This document shows, piece by piece, positions 1-7,924 of a stretch of DNA of 64,000 bases. The position numbers and the translations under genes are program-made. Numbering within the stretch: the first letter of the stretch is position 1; each line of letters opens with the position of its first letter. The notes below the pieces were generated by a model. The model had not been told where the DNA came from and did not search any database. It was given only the letters and a program-made list of their open reading frames with translations. Source of the DNA: Sediminibacterium sp. UBA657 (lineage in GTDB: Bacteria; Bacteroidota; Bacteroidia; Chitinophagales; Chitinophagaceae); assembly GCA_002299885.1 (NCBI GenBank), contig DBOB01000004.1:1-64000 (forward strand), read 5' to 3'.

Positions 1-27
1 TAGGCGTTAACAAATAGGGTTAAGGGT

Positions 28-36
28 GCAAAGTTA
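28..36 (-). promoter_or_regulatory. Putative -7 promoter box reading off the left edge
   Basis: The minus strand reads TAACTTTGC, a full match to the Bacteroidetes -7 consensus TAnnTTTGC. It would serve a leftward gene starting beyond the window edge. No convincing -33 element was identified, so this is a motif match only. Confidence 0.35.
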
Positions 37-134
37 TAAAAACCTGCTGAATTCACCCAATTAAATAGGATAAGAAAGCCAAATTTGTCAAAAAATATTG
101 AAAATCAACCATTTATAAAAAAGACAGAGGGCGA

Positions 135-1463
135 TTATCTTCTCATCCCTGGCATTTTGCTAGCCATTGCAGCACCTGCAGGACCGCTCATCATCTTCAT
201 CATTTGTTTCATTTGGTCAAACTGCTTGATAAAGGCATTGATTTCTGCCAAGTCTTTTCCGGCACCTTTCGCAATTCTTGCTTTTCTACTTGGCGTTAAA
301 ATATCTGGATTTCTTCGCTCAATTAAAGTCATGGATTGAATGATGGACTCAACTCCTTTGAAAGCATCTTCTTTGATGTCTATATCTTTGATACTTTTTC
401 CAACACCTGGAATCATTCCCATTAAATCTTTCAGGTTGCCCATTTTTTTGATCTGCTGAATCTGGGTTAAAAAATCCTCAAAATCAAATTGATTTTTTCT
501 AATTTTCTTCTCTAATTTTTTTGCTTCGGCTTCATCAAATTGAGCTTGTGCTTTTTCAACTAAAGAAGTAATATCACCCATCCCTAAAATCCTTTGCGCC
601 ATCCTCTCTGGATAAAAAATATCCAAAGTATCCATCTTCTCTCCACTACTCATGAACTTGATTGGCTTGTTCACAGTATACTTGATGGACAAAGCAGCAC
701 CACCTCTTGTATCGCCATCTAACTTTGTTAAAACAACTCCAGTAAAATCTAATCGATCGTTGAAAGTCTTTGCAGTATTGACTGCATCCTGCCCTGTCAT
801 TGAATCTACCACAAATAAAATTTCTTGTGGTTGAATGGCAGATTTAATATTTGCCACTTCATTCATCATCATTTCGTCTACTGCAAGACGACCTGCAGTA
901 TCGATGATAATGACATTTTTATTATTTTGTTTTGCATATGCAATTGCATTTTGTGCAATTGAAACAGCATCTTTATTTTCGCGCTCTACAAAAATATCTA
1001 CCCCAATTTGTTCAGCTAAAACAGTCAACTGGTCCATGGCTGCAGGACGATAAATATCAGCAGCTACCAATAGTGGAGATTTTTTTTGTGCTTTGAGGTA
1101 GGTTGCCAATTTACCAGAGAAAGTGGTCTTACCACTACCCTGCAAACCTGCAACTAAAATGATGGTTGGATTTTTTGAAGTATCTAATAAACTTGCTTCT
1201 GAACCCATTAATGCCGTCAATTCATCCTGCACAATTTTAACCATCAATTGACCAGGACTAATGGCATTGATTACTTTTTCACCGACAGCTTTTTCTTTAA
1301 TACTATCTGTAAATTCCTTGGCAATCTTAAAGTTCACATCGGCATCCAACAAAGCTTTTCTGATATCTTTAAGGGTATTGGCCACATTCAATTCATTGAT
1401 GCGGGATTGGCCTTTTAGATGTTTAAACGCTGATTCTAATTTTTCGCTAAGTGCATTGAACAT
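135..1463 (-). CDS. ffh: Signal recognition particle protein Ffh
   Basis: This 442-residue GTPase binds signal peptides and the 4.5S RNA and delivers ribosomes making membrane proteins to FtsY. The order seen is a helical N domain, a G domain with P-loop GLQGSGKTTFSGK near residue 108, DTAGRL and TKLDG, then an M domain with the IERRNPDIL region and a methionine-rich tail (QMKQMMKMM). Length and domain order are those of a complete Ffh. It is transcribed alone leftward, with a -7-like box about 20 bases upstream of its ATG. The product assignment is secure; no partner gene (ftsY, 4.5S RNA) is in the window. Confidence 0.98.
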   Translation of the reverse strand: MFNALSEKLESAFKHLKGQSRINELNVANTLKDIRKALLDADVNFKIAKEFTDSIKEKAVGEKVINAISPGQLMVKIVQDELTALMGSEASLLDTSKNPTIILVAGLQGSGKTTFSGKLATYLKAQKKSPLLVAADIYRPAAMDQLTVLAEQIGVDIFVERENKDAVSIAQNAIAYAKQNNKNVIIIDTAGRLAVDEMMMNEVANIKSAIQPQEILFVVDSMTGQDAVNTAKTFNDRLDFTGVVLTKLDGDTRGGAALSIKYTVNKPIKFMSSGEKMDTLDIFYPERMAQRILGMGDITSLVEKAQAQFDEAEAKKLEKKIRKNQFDFEDFLTQIQQIKKMGNLKDLMGMIPGVGKSIKDIDIKEDAFKGVESIIQSMTLIERRNPDILTPSRKARIAKGAGKDLAEINAFIKQFDQMKQMMKMMSGPAGAAMASKMPGMRR

Positions 1464-1482
1464 AGGACTGTCTTTATAGTTT

Positions 1483-1491
1483 GCAAAGATA
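1483..1491 (-). promoter_or_regulatory. -7 box of ffh
   Basis: The minus strand reads TATCTTTGC, an exact match to TAnnTTTGC, ending 20 bases before the ffh ATG. A transcript starting a few bases after the box would have a leader of roughly 10-15 bases. The -33 element is not clear. Confidence 0.6.
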
Positions 1492-1730
1492 AGTCATCAA
1501 AGGCACTGAAAATCAGGTCATTTTAAGTTCAATTTTTTCCAAAATAACCCAATGAAGCAAATTTACAACATGATTTAAAATATTGATAATCAGTATAAAT
1601 AGAGTAGAAAATAAGCTAATATTTGAAGTCTTTACAGTTTGTTAACGAATTAAGTGATTAAAATACTTGGAGGCATGCTTTTATTTAATATTATTGCATC
1701 AAACGAGCCCTTTTTGGGTATAATGATATT

Positions 1731-2114
1731 ATGAGTAAAAAATTACTATTTACACTTGAGTTTCCGGTTAGATGTTCACCTGCAATCTTATTTGAATTCC
1801 TCTCCACTGCGTCTGGTTTACAAGAATGGTTTGCAGATAAAGTGGATGAATGGGAGAATGTGTTCAGTTTTTCATGGAATGGTGGTACACCAGATAAGGC
1901 AGAGATTTTAGATCAAGAAGAAAATAAATTCATTCGATTTAGATGGTTACACAGCGAAAAAAATGAATACTTTGAATTCAGTATCGAAAAAACAGAAATT
2001 TCAAACCAAACGGTTTTGATCATCAAGGATTTTGCTGAGAAAAATGAAATCAAAGACCAGAGTCAACTTTGGGGTTATCAAATCAAAGAGCTATTTTATA
2101 GAATAGGTAGCTAG
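1731..2114 (+). CDS. START-like domain protein (AHSA1-like fold)
   Basis: A 127-residue cytoplasmic protein of the small START-like family typical of Bacteroidetes. It opens with MSKKLLFTLEFPVRCSP and carries the pattern STASGLQEWFADKV, a stretch of beta strands around FSFSWNGG and FRWLHSE, and a C-terminal helix. The fold forms a hydrophobic cavity in related Bet v1/AHSA1 proteins, but no ligand or reaction is known for this group. Its stop is 10 bases before the LptF/G permease, so the two are probably cotranscribed, and by recollection this pairing is common in the phylum. Function remains unassigned. Confidence 0.9.
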   Translation: MSKKLLFTLEFPVRCSPAILFEFLSTASGLQEWFADKVDEWENVFSFSWNGGTPDKAEILDQEENKFIRFRWLHSEKNEYFEFSIEKTEISNQTVLIIKDFAEKNEIKDQSQLWGYQIKELFYRIGS

Positions 2115-2124
2115 CACTACAATT

Positions 2125-3549
2125 TTGTTCAAAAAATTAGACATACTAATTCTCAGGGCATTTATAGGACCCTTTTTGGCAGCATTGACTATTTCTATAT
2201 TCGTGCTGACCATGCAATTCTTTTGGCTTTACATAGACGACTTAGTTGGAAAGGGATTGGATACTTTCATTATTTTAAAATTAGTTGGACTCGTATCTAT
2301 TAGTATGTTGACCACTGCCATCCCATTGGCATTGCTGTTCTCATCAATCATGACCTTTGGAAATCTGGGTGAAAGTTTTGAACTCATTGCCATTAAGTCT
2401 GCAGGTATTCCACTGATTCGTTTCATGCGTCCACTCTTTATTTTTGCCATTGGTCTTGCAGGTATCGCTTTTTTATTGGCGAATAATATTATTCCTGTCT
2501 CTCAAATGCGGCTTACCACTTTGAAATATGAAATCATTGTTTCAAAGCCTGCTATTGATTTAAAAGAAGGTGTTTTTTACGATAAAATTGATGGATATGT
2601 AATCAAATTAGGTAAGAAAGAATCCAATGATAGTGTGATCAATGACATTGTTATTTTTGAGAAAAGATTTGGATTACAAGACAATATGATTATGGCAAAG
2701 TCAGGCGTGATGCGCGTTACACCTGATAAAAAGTTTTTAGAATTTATTTTATACAATGGCTGGCGTTATCAAGAAAAAGGTTATCGGGCCACAACCAATA
2801 CAGAATTTACTAGACTTAATTTTAAAGAATACAAAAAAGTGTTTGACCTGAAAAGTTTTCAGATGAATAAAACAGTGGATGTATTTTATGATCCCAAAAT
2901 GTTAAGTGTAAGGCAATTAGGGAAAGCAATTGATTCCATACAATCAATGGATAGTTTTTTTATCAAGAAAGCAACGATTGAAATCTACCCCTATTTAAAA
3001 TTCATGTTGTTGAAGGACAGTAATGAACTTTATAAAAAAGTAAAGGTAGCTGATACCAAAAATTTTAAAGCATTGATTCCGGCAGAAGAAAAGATGTCGG
3101 TCGTAGAATCTGCAGGATACCAATTTCAGTCGCTTCAAAATAATTTAGCAAGTTTAGTAAATCTATACAAGGAACAGCAACATGCCGAAACAATGCACGC
3201 TATTGAATGGCATCGAAAGTTCACCCTCTCTTTTGCTTGTATTGTGCTGTTTTTAATTGGGGCTCCATTGGGTGCAATTATAAGAAAAGGAGGCTTGGGC
3301 GCTCCAATGGTTTCGGCGATTGCGTTTTTTGTGGTCTTTTTCCTACTTAATAATTTTGGTGAAAAACTAGCAAAGTCTGGGCAATGGTCGGTGTATGCTG
3401 GTATGTGGTTATCTAGTCTTTTTTTAATACCTGTGGGCCTATTCTTAACCTATAAGGCCATGCGTGATTCACAGTTGTTTAACCAAGAATTTTACTACCG
3501 TTTTTTACAGCCAATTAAGGTAACTTTACAGAAGTACTTTAAAAAATAA
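2125..3549 (+). CDS. LptF/LptG family permease (YjgP/YjgQ)
   Basis: A 474-residue inner-membrane subunit of the lipopolysaccharide extraction transporter. LptF/G proteins pair with the ATPase LptB and pass LPS to the periplasmic bridge. Seen are an N-terminal pair of membrane segments (ILRAFIGPFLAALTISIFVL and the next), two more near residues 55-125, a large soluble periplasmic region (about 130-360), and two or three closing membrane segments after WHRKFTLSFACIVLFLIG. The start is UUG ten bases after the upstream stop; no ATG gives the first membrane helix. LptB and LptC are not present. Whether it acts as LptF or LptG is not decided. Confidence 0.93.
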   Translation: MFKKLDILILRAFIGPFLAALTISIFVLTMQFFWLYIDDLVGKGLDTFIILKLVGLVSISMLTTAIPLALLFSSIMTFGNLGESFELIAIKSAGIPLIRFMRPLFIFAIGLAGIAFLLANNIIPVSQMRLTTLKYEIIVSKPAIDLKEGVFYDKIDGYVIKLGKKESNDSVINDIVIFEKRFGLQDNMIMAKSGVMRVTPDKKFLEFILYNGWRYQEKGYRATTNTEFTRLNFKEYKKVFDLKSFQMNKTVDVFYDPKMLSVRQLGKAIDSIQSMDSFFIKKATIEIYPYLKFMLLKDSNELYKKVKVADTKNFKALIPAEEKMSVVESAGYQFQSLQNNLASLVNLYKEQQHAETMHAIEWHRKFTLSFACIVLFLIGAPLGAIIRKGGLGAPMVSAIAFFVVFFLLNNFGEKLAKSGQWSVYAGMWLSSLFLIPVGLFLTYKAMRDSQLFNQEFYYRFLQPIKVTLQKYFKK

Positions 3550-3553
3550 TCCT

Positions 3554-4288
3554 ATGTCTTCTTCAATTAATAGCCGTCGTCAGTTTATCAAACAAACCGG
3601 CAAAGCAAGCATTGCGATGGCAAGTATGCCGCTAATGCACACACTAGGTGTATTGCCAATAAATCAGGAGATCAATTTTCAACAAATTCCTTTGCCCTAT
3701 GCCTACAATGCTTTAGAGCCATTTATAGATGCAATGACAATGGAAATTCATCACACAAAGCACGCGGCAGGTTATACAAAAAATTTAAACGATGCTTGTG
3801 TTGCAGAAAAGGTAGATGTAAAAACCACATCCATCACGAGTTTAATAGCATCCATCTCAAAGTATTCTACAAAAATGCGCAACAATGCAGGCGGCCACTA
3901 TAACCACGAATTATTTTGGCAATCGATGCAACCTGCACCAGCTTCAATGCCAACAGGCAGTTTAGCAAATGCGATTGAAAAATCATTTGGAACTTTTGCA
4001 GATTTTCAAAAAGCATTTTCAGAAGCAGCAAAGAATAGATTCGGAAGTGGTTGGGCTTGGTTGATTGTGAATGATAAAGGTGGACTTTCAATATGTACTA
4101 CCCCAAACCAAGATAACCCACTGATGGATATTGCTGAAGTTAAAGGATATCCACTATTAGGATTAGACGTTTGGGAGCACGCTTATTATTTAAAATACCA
4201 GAATAAAAGAGCAGACTATATCAACAATTGGTGGAATCTTGTGAATTGGAAATTTGTAGAAGAAAGATACAACGCAAACAAATTCTAA
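3554..4288 (+). CDS. Tat-exported Fe/Mn superoxide dismutase
   Basis: This enzyme dismutates superoxide to peroxide and oxygen. The N-terminus has a twin-arginine motif SRRQFIK (residues 7-13) followed by a mild hydrophobic stretch, so export to the periplasm as a folded, metal-loaded enzyme is inferred. Metal ligands by alignment are His66 (MEIHHTKH), His118 (GGHYNHELFW), Asp205 and His209 (DVWEHAYY). Gly114 and the NQD at 185-187 resemble the manganese-type subgroup. The core ends at the usual SOD length, giving 244 residues with the leader. It lies 4 bases after lptG and 21 before the CDF transporter. Confidence 0.95.
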   Translation: MSSSINSRRQFIKQTGKASIAMASMPLMHTLGVLPINQEINFQQIPLPYAYNALEPFIDAMTMEIHHTKHAAGYTKNLNDACVAEKVDVKTTSITSLIASISKYSTKMRNNAGGHYNHELFWQSMQPAPASMPTGSLANAIEKSFGTFADFQKAFSEAAKNRFGSGWAWLIVNDKGGLSICTTPNQDNPLMDIAEVKGYPLLGLDVWEHAYYLKYQNKRADYINNWWNLVNWKFVEERYNANKF

Positions 4289-4309
4289 GTCAATTAAAAC
4301 TTCATCCCC

Positions 4310-5296
4310 TTGCAAGCAGCTAAACAGAATTTAAAAATACAGTTTTATGTCACTTTCTTAAGTGTCATTCTGTTTGTATTGAAGTTTGTGGCCTATTTTA
4401 TGACACACTCTCTTTCTGTATTGTCCGATGCACTAGAGAGTATTGTGAATGTATTGGCCGGTGCCATTGGACTATACAGTTTATATGTGGCCTCTAAGCC
4501 CAAAGACAAAGAGCATCCTTATGGTCATGGGAAGGCAGAATTTATTTCTGCTGCCTTTGAAGGAAGTTTAATCATTGCAGCTGGTTTAATTATTTTTTAC
4601 GAATCGATCAGTGCGATTTTTAAACCTAGCGAATTACATAGTCTAGACAATGGCTTATGGGTTTTGTTAGTCACCGCTTTTTTAAATTTATTTGCCGGCT
4701 TGATTGCAAAAAGAATGGGCACTAAAAATAAATCACTTGCATTGGTTTCAAGTGGACAACATTTGATTTTAGATAGCTTTACCACATTTGCAGTATCCAT
4801 TGGCATTGGTATTGTACTATTGACCAATATCACCGGCATTGATGCGATACTCGCCATCTTAATGAGCTTCTGGATAATATACAATGGCTATAAAATTATT
4901 AGAGCTTCCTTAGCTGGTATCATGGACGAAGCAGACCTTGCTTTATTAGAGGAAGTAGTGAGCGAACTGAATAAAAACAGAAATGTGCAGTGGGTTGATT
5001 TGCATAATTTAAGAGTGATTAAGTATGGTAGCTTAATGCATATAGACTGCCACCTTACTGTGCCTTGGTTTTTAAATGTAAACGAAGCGCATCAGGTAGT
5101 AGAGGAATTTACAAATTTAATCAAGAACAAATTTGGTGTAAGTATTGAATTTTTTGTGCACACCGATGGATGTATGTCCTACAGTTGCCCGATTTGTTTG
5201 GCAGAAAATTGTGCGCAAAGAAAGGCACCTTTTGAACAAAAACTAGATTGGACCATTGAAAATGTATTATCTGATTTAAAACATCAATTAGCATAA
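4310..5296 (+). CDS. Cation diffusion facilitator (CDF) metal exporter
   Basis: A 328-residue inner-membrane divalent-metal/proton antiporter of the FieF/CzcD class. Six membrane helices fill residues 1-200; SDALESIVN in helix 2 and HLILDSFTT in helix 5 hold the expected Asp/His site residues, and HPYGHGKAEF is the usual loop motif. A cytoplasmic ferredoxin-like domain follows. The C-terminus has an added cysteine cluster, Cys288, Cys293, Cys296 and Cys301 (CX4CX2CX4C), which could bind metal. The start is UUG. Following an exported SOD, a role in iron, manganese or zinc balance is plausible, but the substrate is not shown by sequence. Confidence 0.92.
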   Translation: MQAAKQNLKIQFYVTFLSVILFVLKFVAYFMTHSLSVLSDALESIVNVLAGAIGLYSLYVASKPKDKEHPYGHGKAEFISAAFEGSLIIAAGLIIFYESISAIFKPSELHSLDNGLWVLLVTAFLNLFAGLIAKRMGTKNKSLALVSSGQHLILDSFTTFAVSIGIGIVLLTNITGIDAILAILMSFWIIYNGYKIIRASLAGIMDEADLALLEEVVSELNKNRNVQWVDLHNLRVIKYGSLMHIDCHLTVPWFLNVNEAHQVVEEFTNLIKNKFGVSIEFFVHTDGCMSYSCPICLAENCAQRKAPFEQKLDWTIENVLSDLKHQLA

Positions 5297-5333
5297 ATAA
5301 GCATCATAAAATTTTCAAAAAAAATTATAGAAT

Positions 5334-6701
5334 ATGAACGCATGGAAGGAATTTCAAGAAGTAAATAAGGATCGTTTTTTACAAGAATTGTTGGACTTAT
5401 TACGCATACCAAGTGTGAGTGCAAAATCAGAACACAATGATGACATGCAAGCATGTGCAAAAGCAGTGGCAAAATCATTAACAGATGCTGGAGCGCAAAT
5501 TGCAACCATTTATGAAACAGAAGGACACCCTATTGTTTATGGAGAAATTATTGTTGACCCAAGTTTCCCAACAGTTTTAGTATACGGACATTACGATGTG
5601 CAACCTGCTGATCCTCTGGAATTATGGCATAGTGGCCCATTTGAACCAACAATTATTGATGGGAAAATTTTTGCAAGAGGTGCTTGTGACGACAAAGGAC
5701 AATTTTATATGCATGTAAAGGCATTGGAGATCATGACCAAGACCAATAGTATGTGCACTAATATTAAATTTGTCATAGAAGGTGAGGAAGAAATTGGAAG
5801 TCCTAATTTGGCCACCTTTGTAAAAGCAAATAAGGATTTATTAAAAGCAGATGTCATCTTAATTAGCGACACTGCAATGATTAGTATGGACAATCCTTCA
5901 ATCGATATTGGAGTGCGCGGATTAAGCTATATCGAAATAGAAGTAACAGGACCAAACAGAGATTTACATAGTGGCGTGTATGGTGGCGCGGTAGCCAATC
6001 CAATTACAATATTGTCTAAAATGATTGCAGCATGTCATGATGAAAATAACCATATCACTATCCCTGGATTTTATGATGATGTGATTGAATCGACAGATGC
6101 TGAACGAGCAAAAATGGCTGAAGCACCTTTTGATTTAAATGAGTTTAAGCAAGACTTAGGTATAGCGAATGTTTGGGGCGAAAAAGGATATAGCACCAAT
6201 GAAAGAACAGGTATCAGACCAACACTAGAAGTGAATGGTATCTGGGGCGGATATACAGGAGAAGGCGCAAAAACAGTTTTACCATCTAAAGCATTTGCTA
6301 AAATTTCATGTAGGTTAGTACCAAATCAATCTTCTACTGTCATTACTGAAAAAGTATTGAATTACTTTAAATCTATCGCACCTGATAATGTGACTGTATC
6401 TGCTTTTGAGCATCATGGTGGCGAACCCTATATCACACCAATTGATTCTCACGAATACCAAAGTGCTGCAAAAGCCATTGCAACCACATTTGGTAAAGAA
6501 CCAATTCCTGTAAGAGGTGGTGGCAGTATTCCTATTTGTTCACTATTTGAACAGGAACTTGGATTGAAAATTGTATTCATGGGATTTGGTTTGGATAGTG
6601 ATAATTTGCACAGTCCAAATGAAAAATATGATATCGTGAATTTTTATAAAGGCATTGAAACCATCCCTTATTTCCACCAATTCTTTGCCGAAAAAAAATA
6701 A
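5334..6701 (+). CDS. M20 family dipeptidase / metallopeptidase
   Basis: A 455-residue zinc peptidase of the ArgE/DapE/carnosinase superfamily. Metal and catalytic motifs appear in order: VYGHYDVQPADP (His ligand), GACDDKGQ (bridging Asp), EGEEEIGS (catalytic and ligand Glu), ISDTAM (Asp), and LHSPNEKYDI (final His). A dimerisation domain with RDLHSGVYGG sits in the middle. There is no signal peptide, so it is cytoplasmic. It probably hydrolyses dipeptides or related amides; the exact substrate cannot be read. It ends 6 bases before the S4 protein, suggesting one transcript. Confidence 0.93.
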   Translation: MNAWKEFQEVNKDRFLQELLDLLRIPSVSAKSEHNDDMQACAKAVAKSLTDAGAQIATIYETEGHPIVYGEIIVDPSFPTVLVYGHYDVQPADPLELWHSGPFEPTIIDGKIFARGACDDKGQFYMHVKALEIMTKTNSMCTNIKFVIEGEEEIGSPNLATFVKANKDLLKADVILISDTAMISMDNPSIDIGVRGLSYIEIEVTGPNRDLHSGVYGGAVANPITILSKMIAACHDENNHITIPGFYDDVIESTDAERAKMAEAPFDLNEFKQDLGIANVWGEKGYSTNERTGIRPTLEVNGIWGGYTGEGAKTVLPSKAFAKISCRLVPNQSSTVITEKVLNYFKSIAPDNVTVSAFEHHGGEPYITPIDSHEYQSAAKAIATTFGKEPIPVRGGGSIPICSLFEQELGLKIVFMGFGLDSDNLHSPNEKYDIVNFYKGIETIPYFHQFFAEKK

Positions 6702-6707
6702 GGATAC

Positions 6708-7103
6708 ATGTCTGCGCCAGAACTAAAGAAAGAAAAATTAAGACTCGATAAATACTTGTGGTCTATCCGCGTGTTTAAGTCAAGAAGTATGGCGACTGAA
6801 GCGATTGATAAAGGGCGTGTGAAATTAAATGGCGAAAACGTAAAAGCTTCTCGCAATGTGGTCATTGGCGATGTCTATGAAGCAAGAACAGAACATAAGA
6901 ATTGGGTATTGAAAGTAACTCAATTATTAGATGGCCGAGTGGCCTATGCTGAAGCTATTAAGCATTATGAAGACCTTACACCAATAGAAGAATTAGAGCG
7001 CGTGAGGCAGGTTGCAGCAACATTTCAAACTGGAAAACGCTTGAGTAAGATTGGGCGACCAACCAAAAAGAACCGTCGAGATTTAGGCGATTTTTTGGAC
7101 TAA
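6708..7103 (+). CDS. S4 RNA-binding protein (Hsp15/HslR-like)
   Basis: A 131-residue protein with an N-terminal S4 fold (LRLDKYLWSIRVFKSRSMATEAIDKG followed by VKLNGENVKASRNVVIGD, residues about 11-60) and a basic C-terminal tail (GRPTKKNRRDLGDF). Hsp15 in E. coli binds 50S subunits carrying a stalled nascent chain; the same ribosome-rescue role is inferred here by family. The gene is tightly spaced after the M20 peptidase and ends 19 bases before trmD. Confidence 0.9.
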   Translation: MSAPELKKEKLRLDKYLWSIRVFKSRSMATEAIDKGRVKLNGENVKASRNVVIGDVYEARTEHKNWVLKVTQLLDGRVAYAEAIKHYEDLTPIEELERVRQVAATFQTGKRLSKIGRPTKKNRRDLGDFLD

Positions 7104-7110
7104 TCTCAAT

Positions 7111-7119
7111 TATCTTTGT
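7111..7119 (+). promoter_or_regulatory. -7 box directly before trmD
   Basis: TATCTTTGT matches TAnnTTTG and ends 3 bases before the trmD ATG at 7123. If used, transcription would begin at or next to the start codon, giving a leaderless or nearly leaderless mRNA. No -33 element at the usual spacing is obvious. Confidence 0.5.
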
Positions 7120-7122
7120 AGC

Positions 7123-7806
7123 ATGACCATTGAAATTCTAACAGTCCTTCCGGAACTTCTTGAAAGTCCTTTTGCACATAGCATCATGAAGCGTGCACAA
7201 GAACGCGGGCATCTTCATATCAAGATGCATCAATTAAGAAACTGGGCCATTAATAAACATGGACAGGTGGATGACTATCAATATGGAGGCGGCGCAGGCA
7301 TGGTGATCATGTGTGAGCCATTGGCCAATGCGATTGACGATTTACAAAAAGAAGGCGGCGCATATGATGAAATCATTTTTGTTACACCTGATGGCAAAAG
7401 ATTCGATCAAAAAGACGCCAACACTTTATCCTTAAAAAATAGAATTCTTATTATTTGCGGTCACTATAAAGGCATTGATCAAAGAATTCGAGACTTATAC
7501 GTAACACAAGAAATATCTATTGGTGATTATGTGCTGAGTGGAGGAGAATTAGCCGCTGCAGTCATTGTAGATGCAGTAGGCAGATTGATTCCTGGTGTAT
7601 TAAATGACGAAACCTCTGCACTGACCGATTCTTTTCAAGATAATTTATTGGCACCCCCCGTATTTTCTAGGCCAGCCGACTTTCGTGGATTAGCTGTCCC
7701 TGAAGTACTGTTACAAGGTGATCCAAAAAAGGTGGATCAATGGAGATCTGAGCAGGCATTGATTAGGACCAAGCAAAGACGACCAGACATACTTGACCGT
7801 GATTAA
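7123..7806 (+). CDS. trmD: tRNA (guanine-37-N1) methyltransferase TrmD
   Basis: This SPOUT-class enzyme places N1-methyl on G37 of tRNAs and prevents +1 frameshifting. The 227 residues carry VDDYQYGGGAGMVI, the AdoMet trefoil-knot sequence GHYKGIDQRIRDLY, and QEISIGDYVLSGGE with VDAVGRLIPGVL, all diagnostic. The C-terminal domain (RRPDIL) is present, so the protein is complete. The usual rpsP-rimM-trmD-rplS companions are absent: it sits behind the S4 protein gene and may have its own promoter. Confidence 0.98.
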   Translation: MTIEILTVLPELLESPFAHSIMKRAQERGHLHIKMHQLRNWAINKHGQVDDYQYGGGAGMVIMCEPLANAIDDLQKEGGAYDEIIFVTPDGKRFDQKDANTLSLKNRILIICGHYKGIDQRIRDLYVTQEISIGDYVLSGGELAAAVIVDAVGRLIPGVLNDETSALTDSFQDNLLAPPVFSRPADFRGLAVPEVLLQGDPKKVDQWRSEQALIRTKQRRPDILDRD

Positions 7807-7924
7807 ACTATAATCATACCCAATAGAGCACCAAAAGATCATTAAAACTTCTTATTTTCCACTTATAACAATCCTTATTGATCTATCTTTAAATCATTGG
7901 ATATTTGCTGTCCAACATGATTGA

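Noticed and set aside
1464..1730. 267-base gap examined for an RNA gene such as 4.5S RNA next to ffh
   Set aside because: The sequence is AT-rich with no stable GC stem or GGAA tetraloop helix visible.
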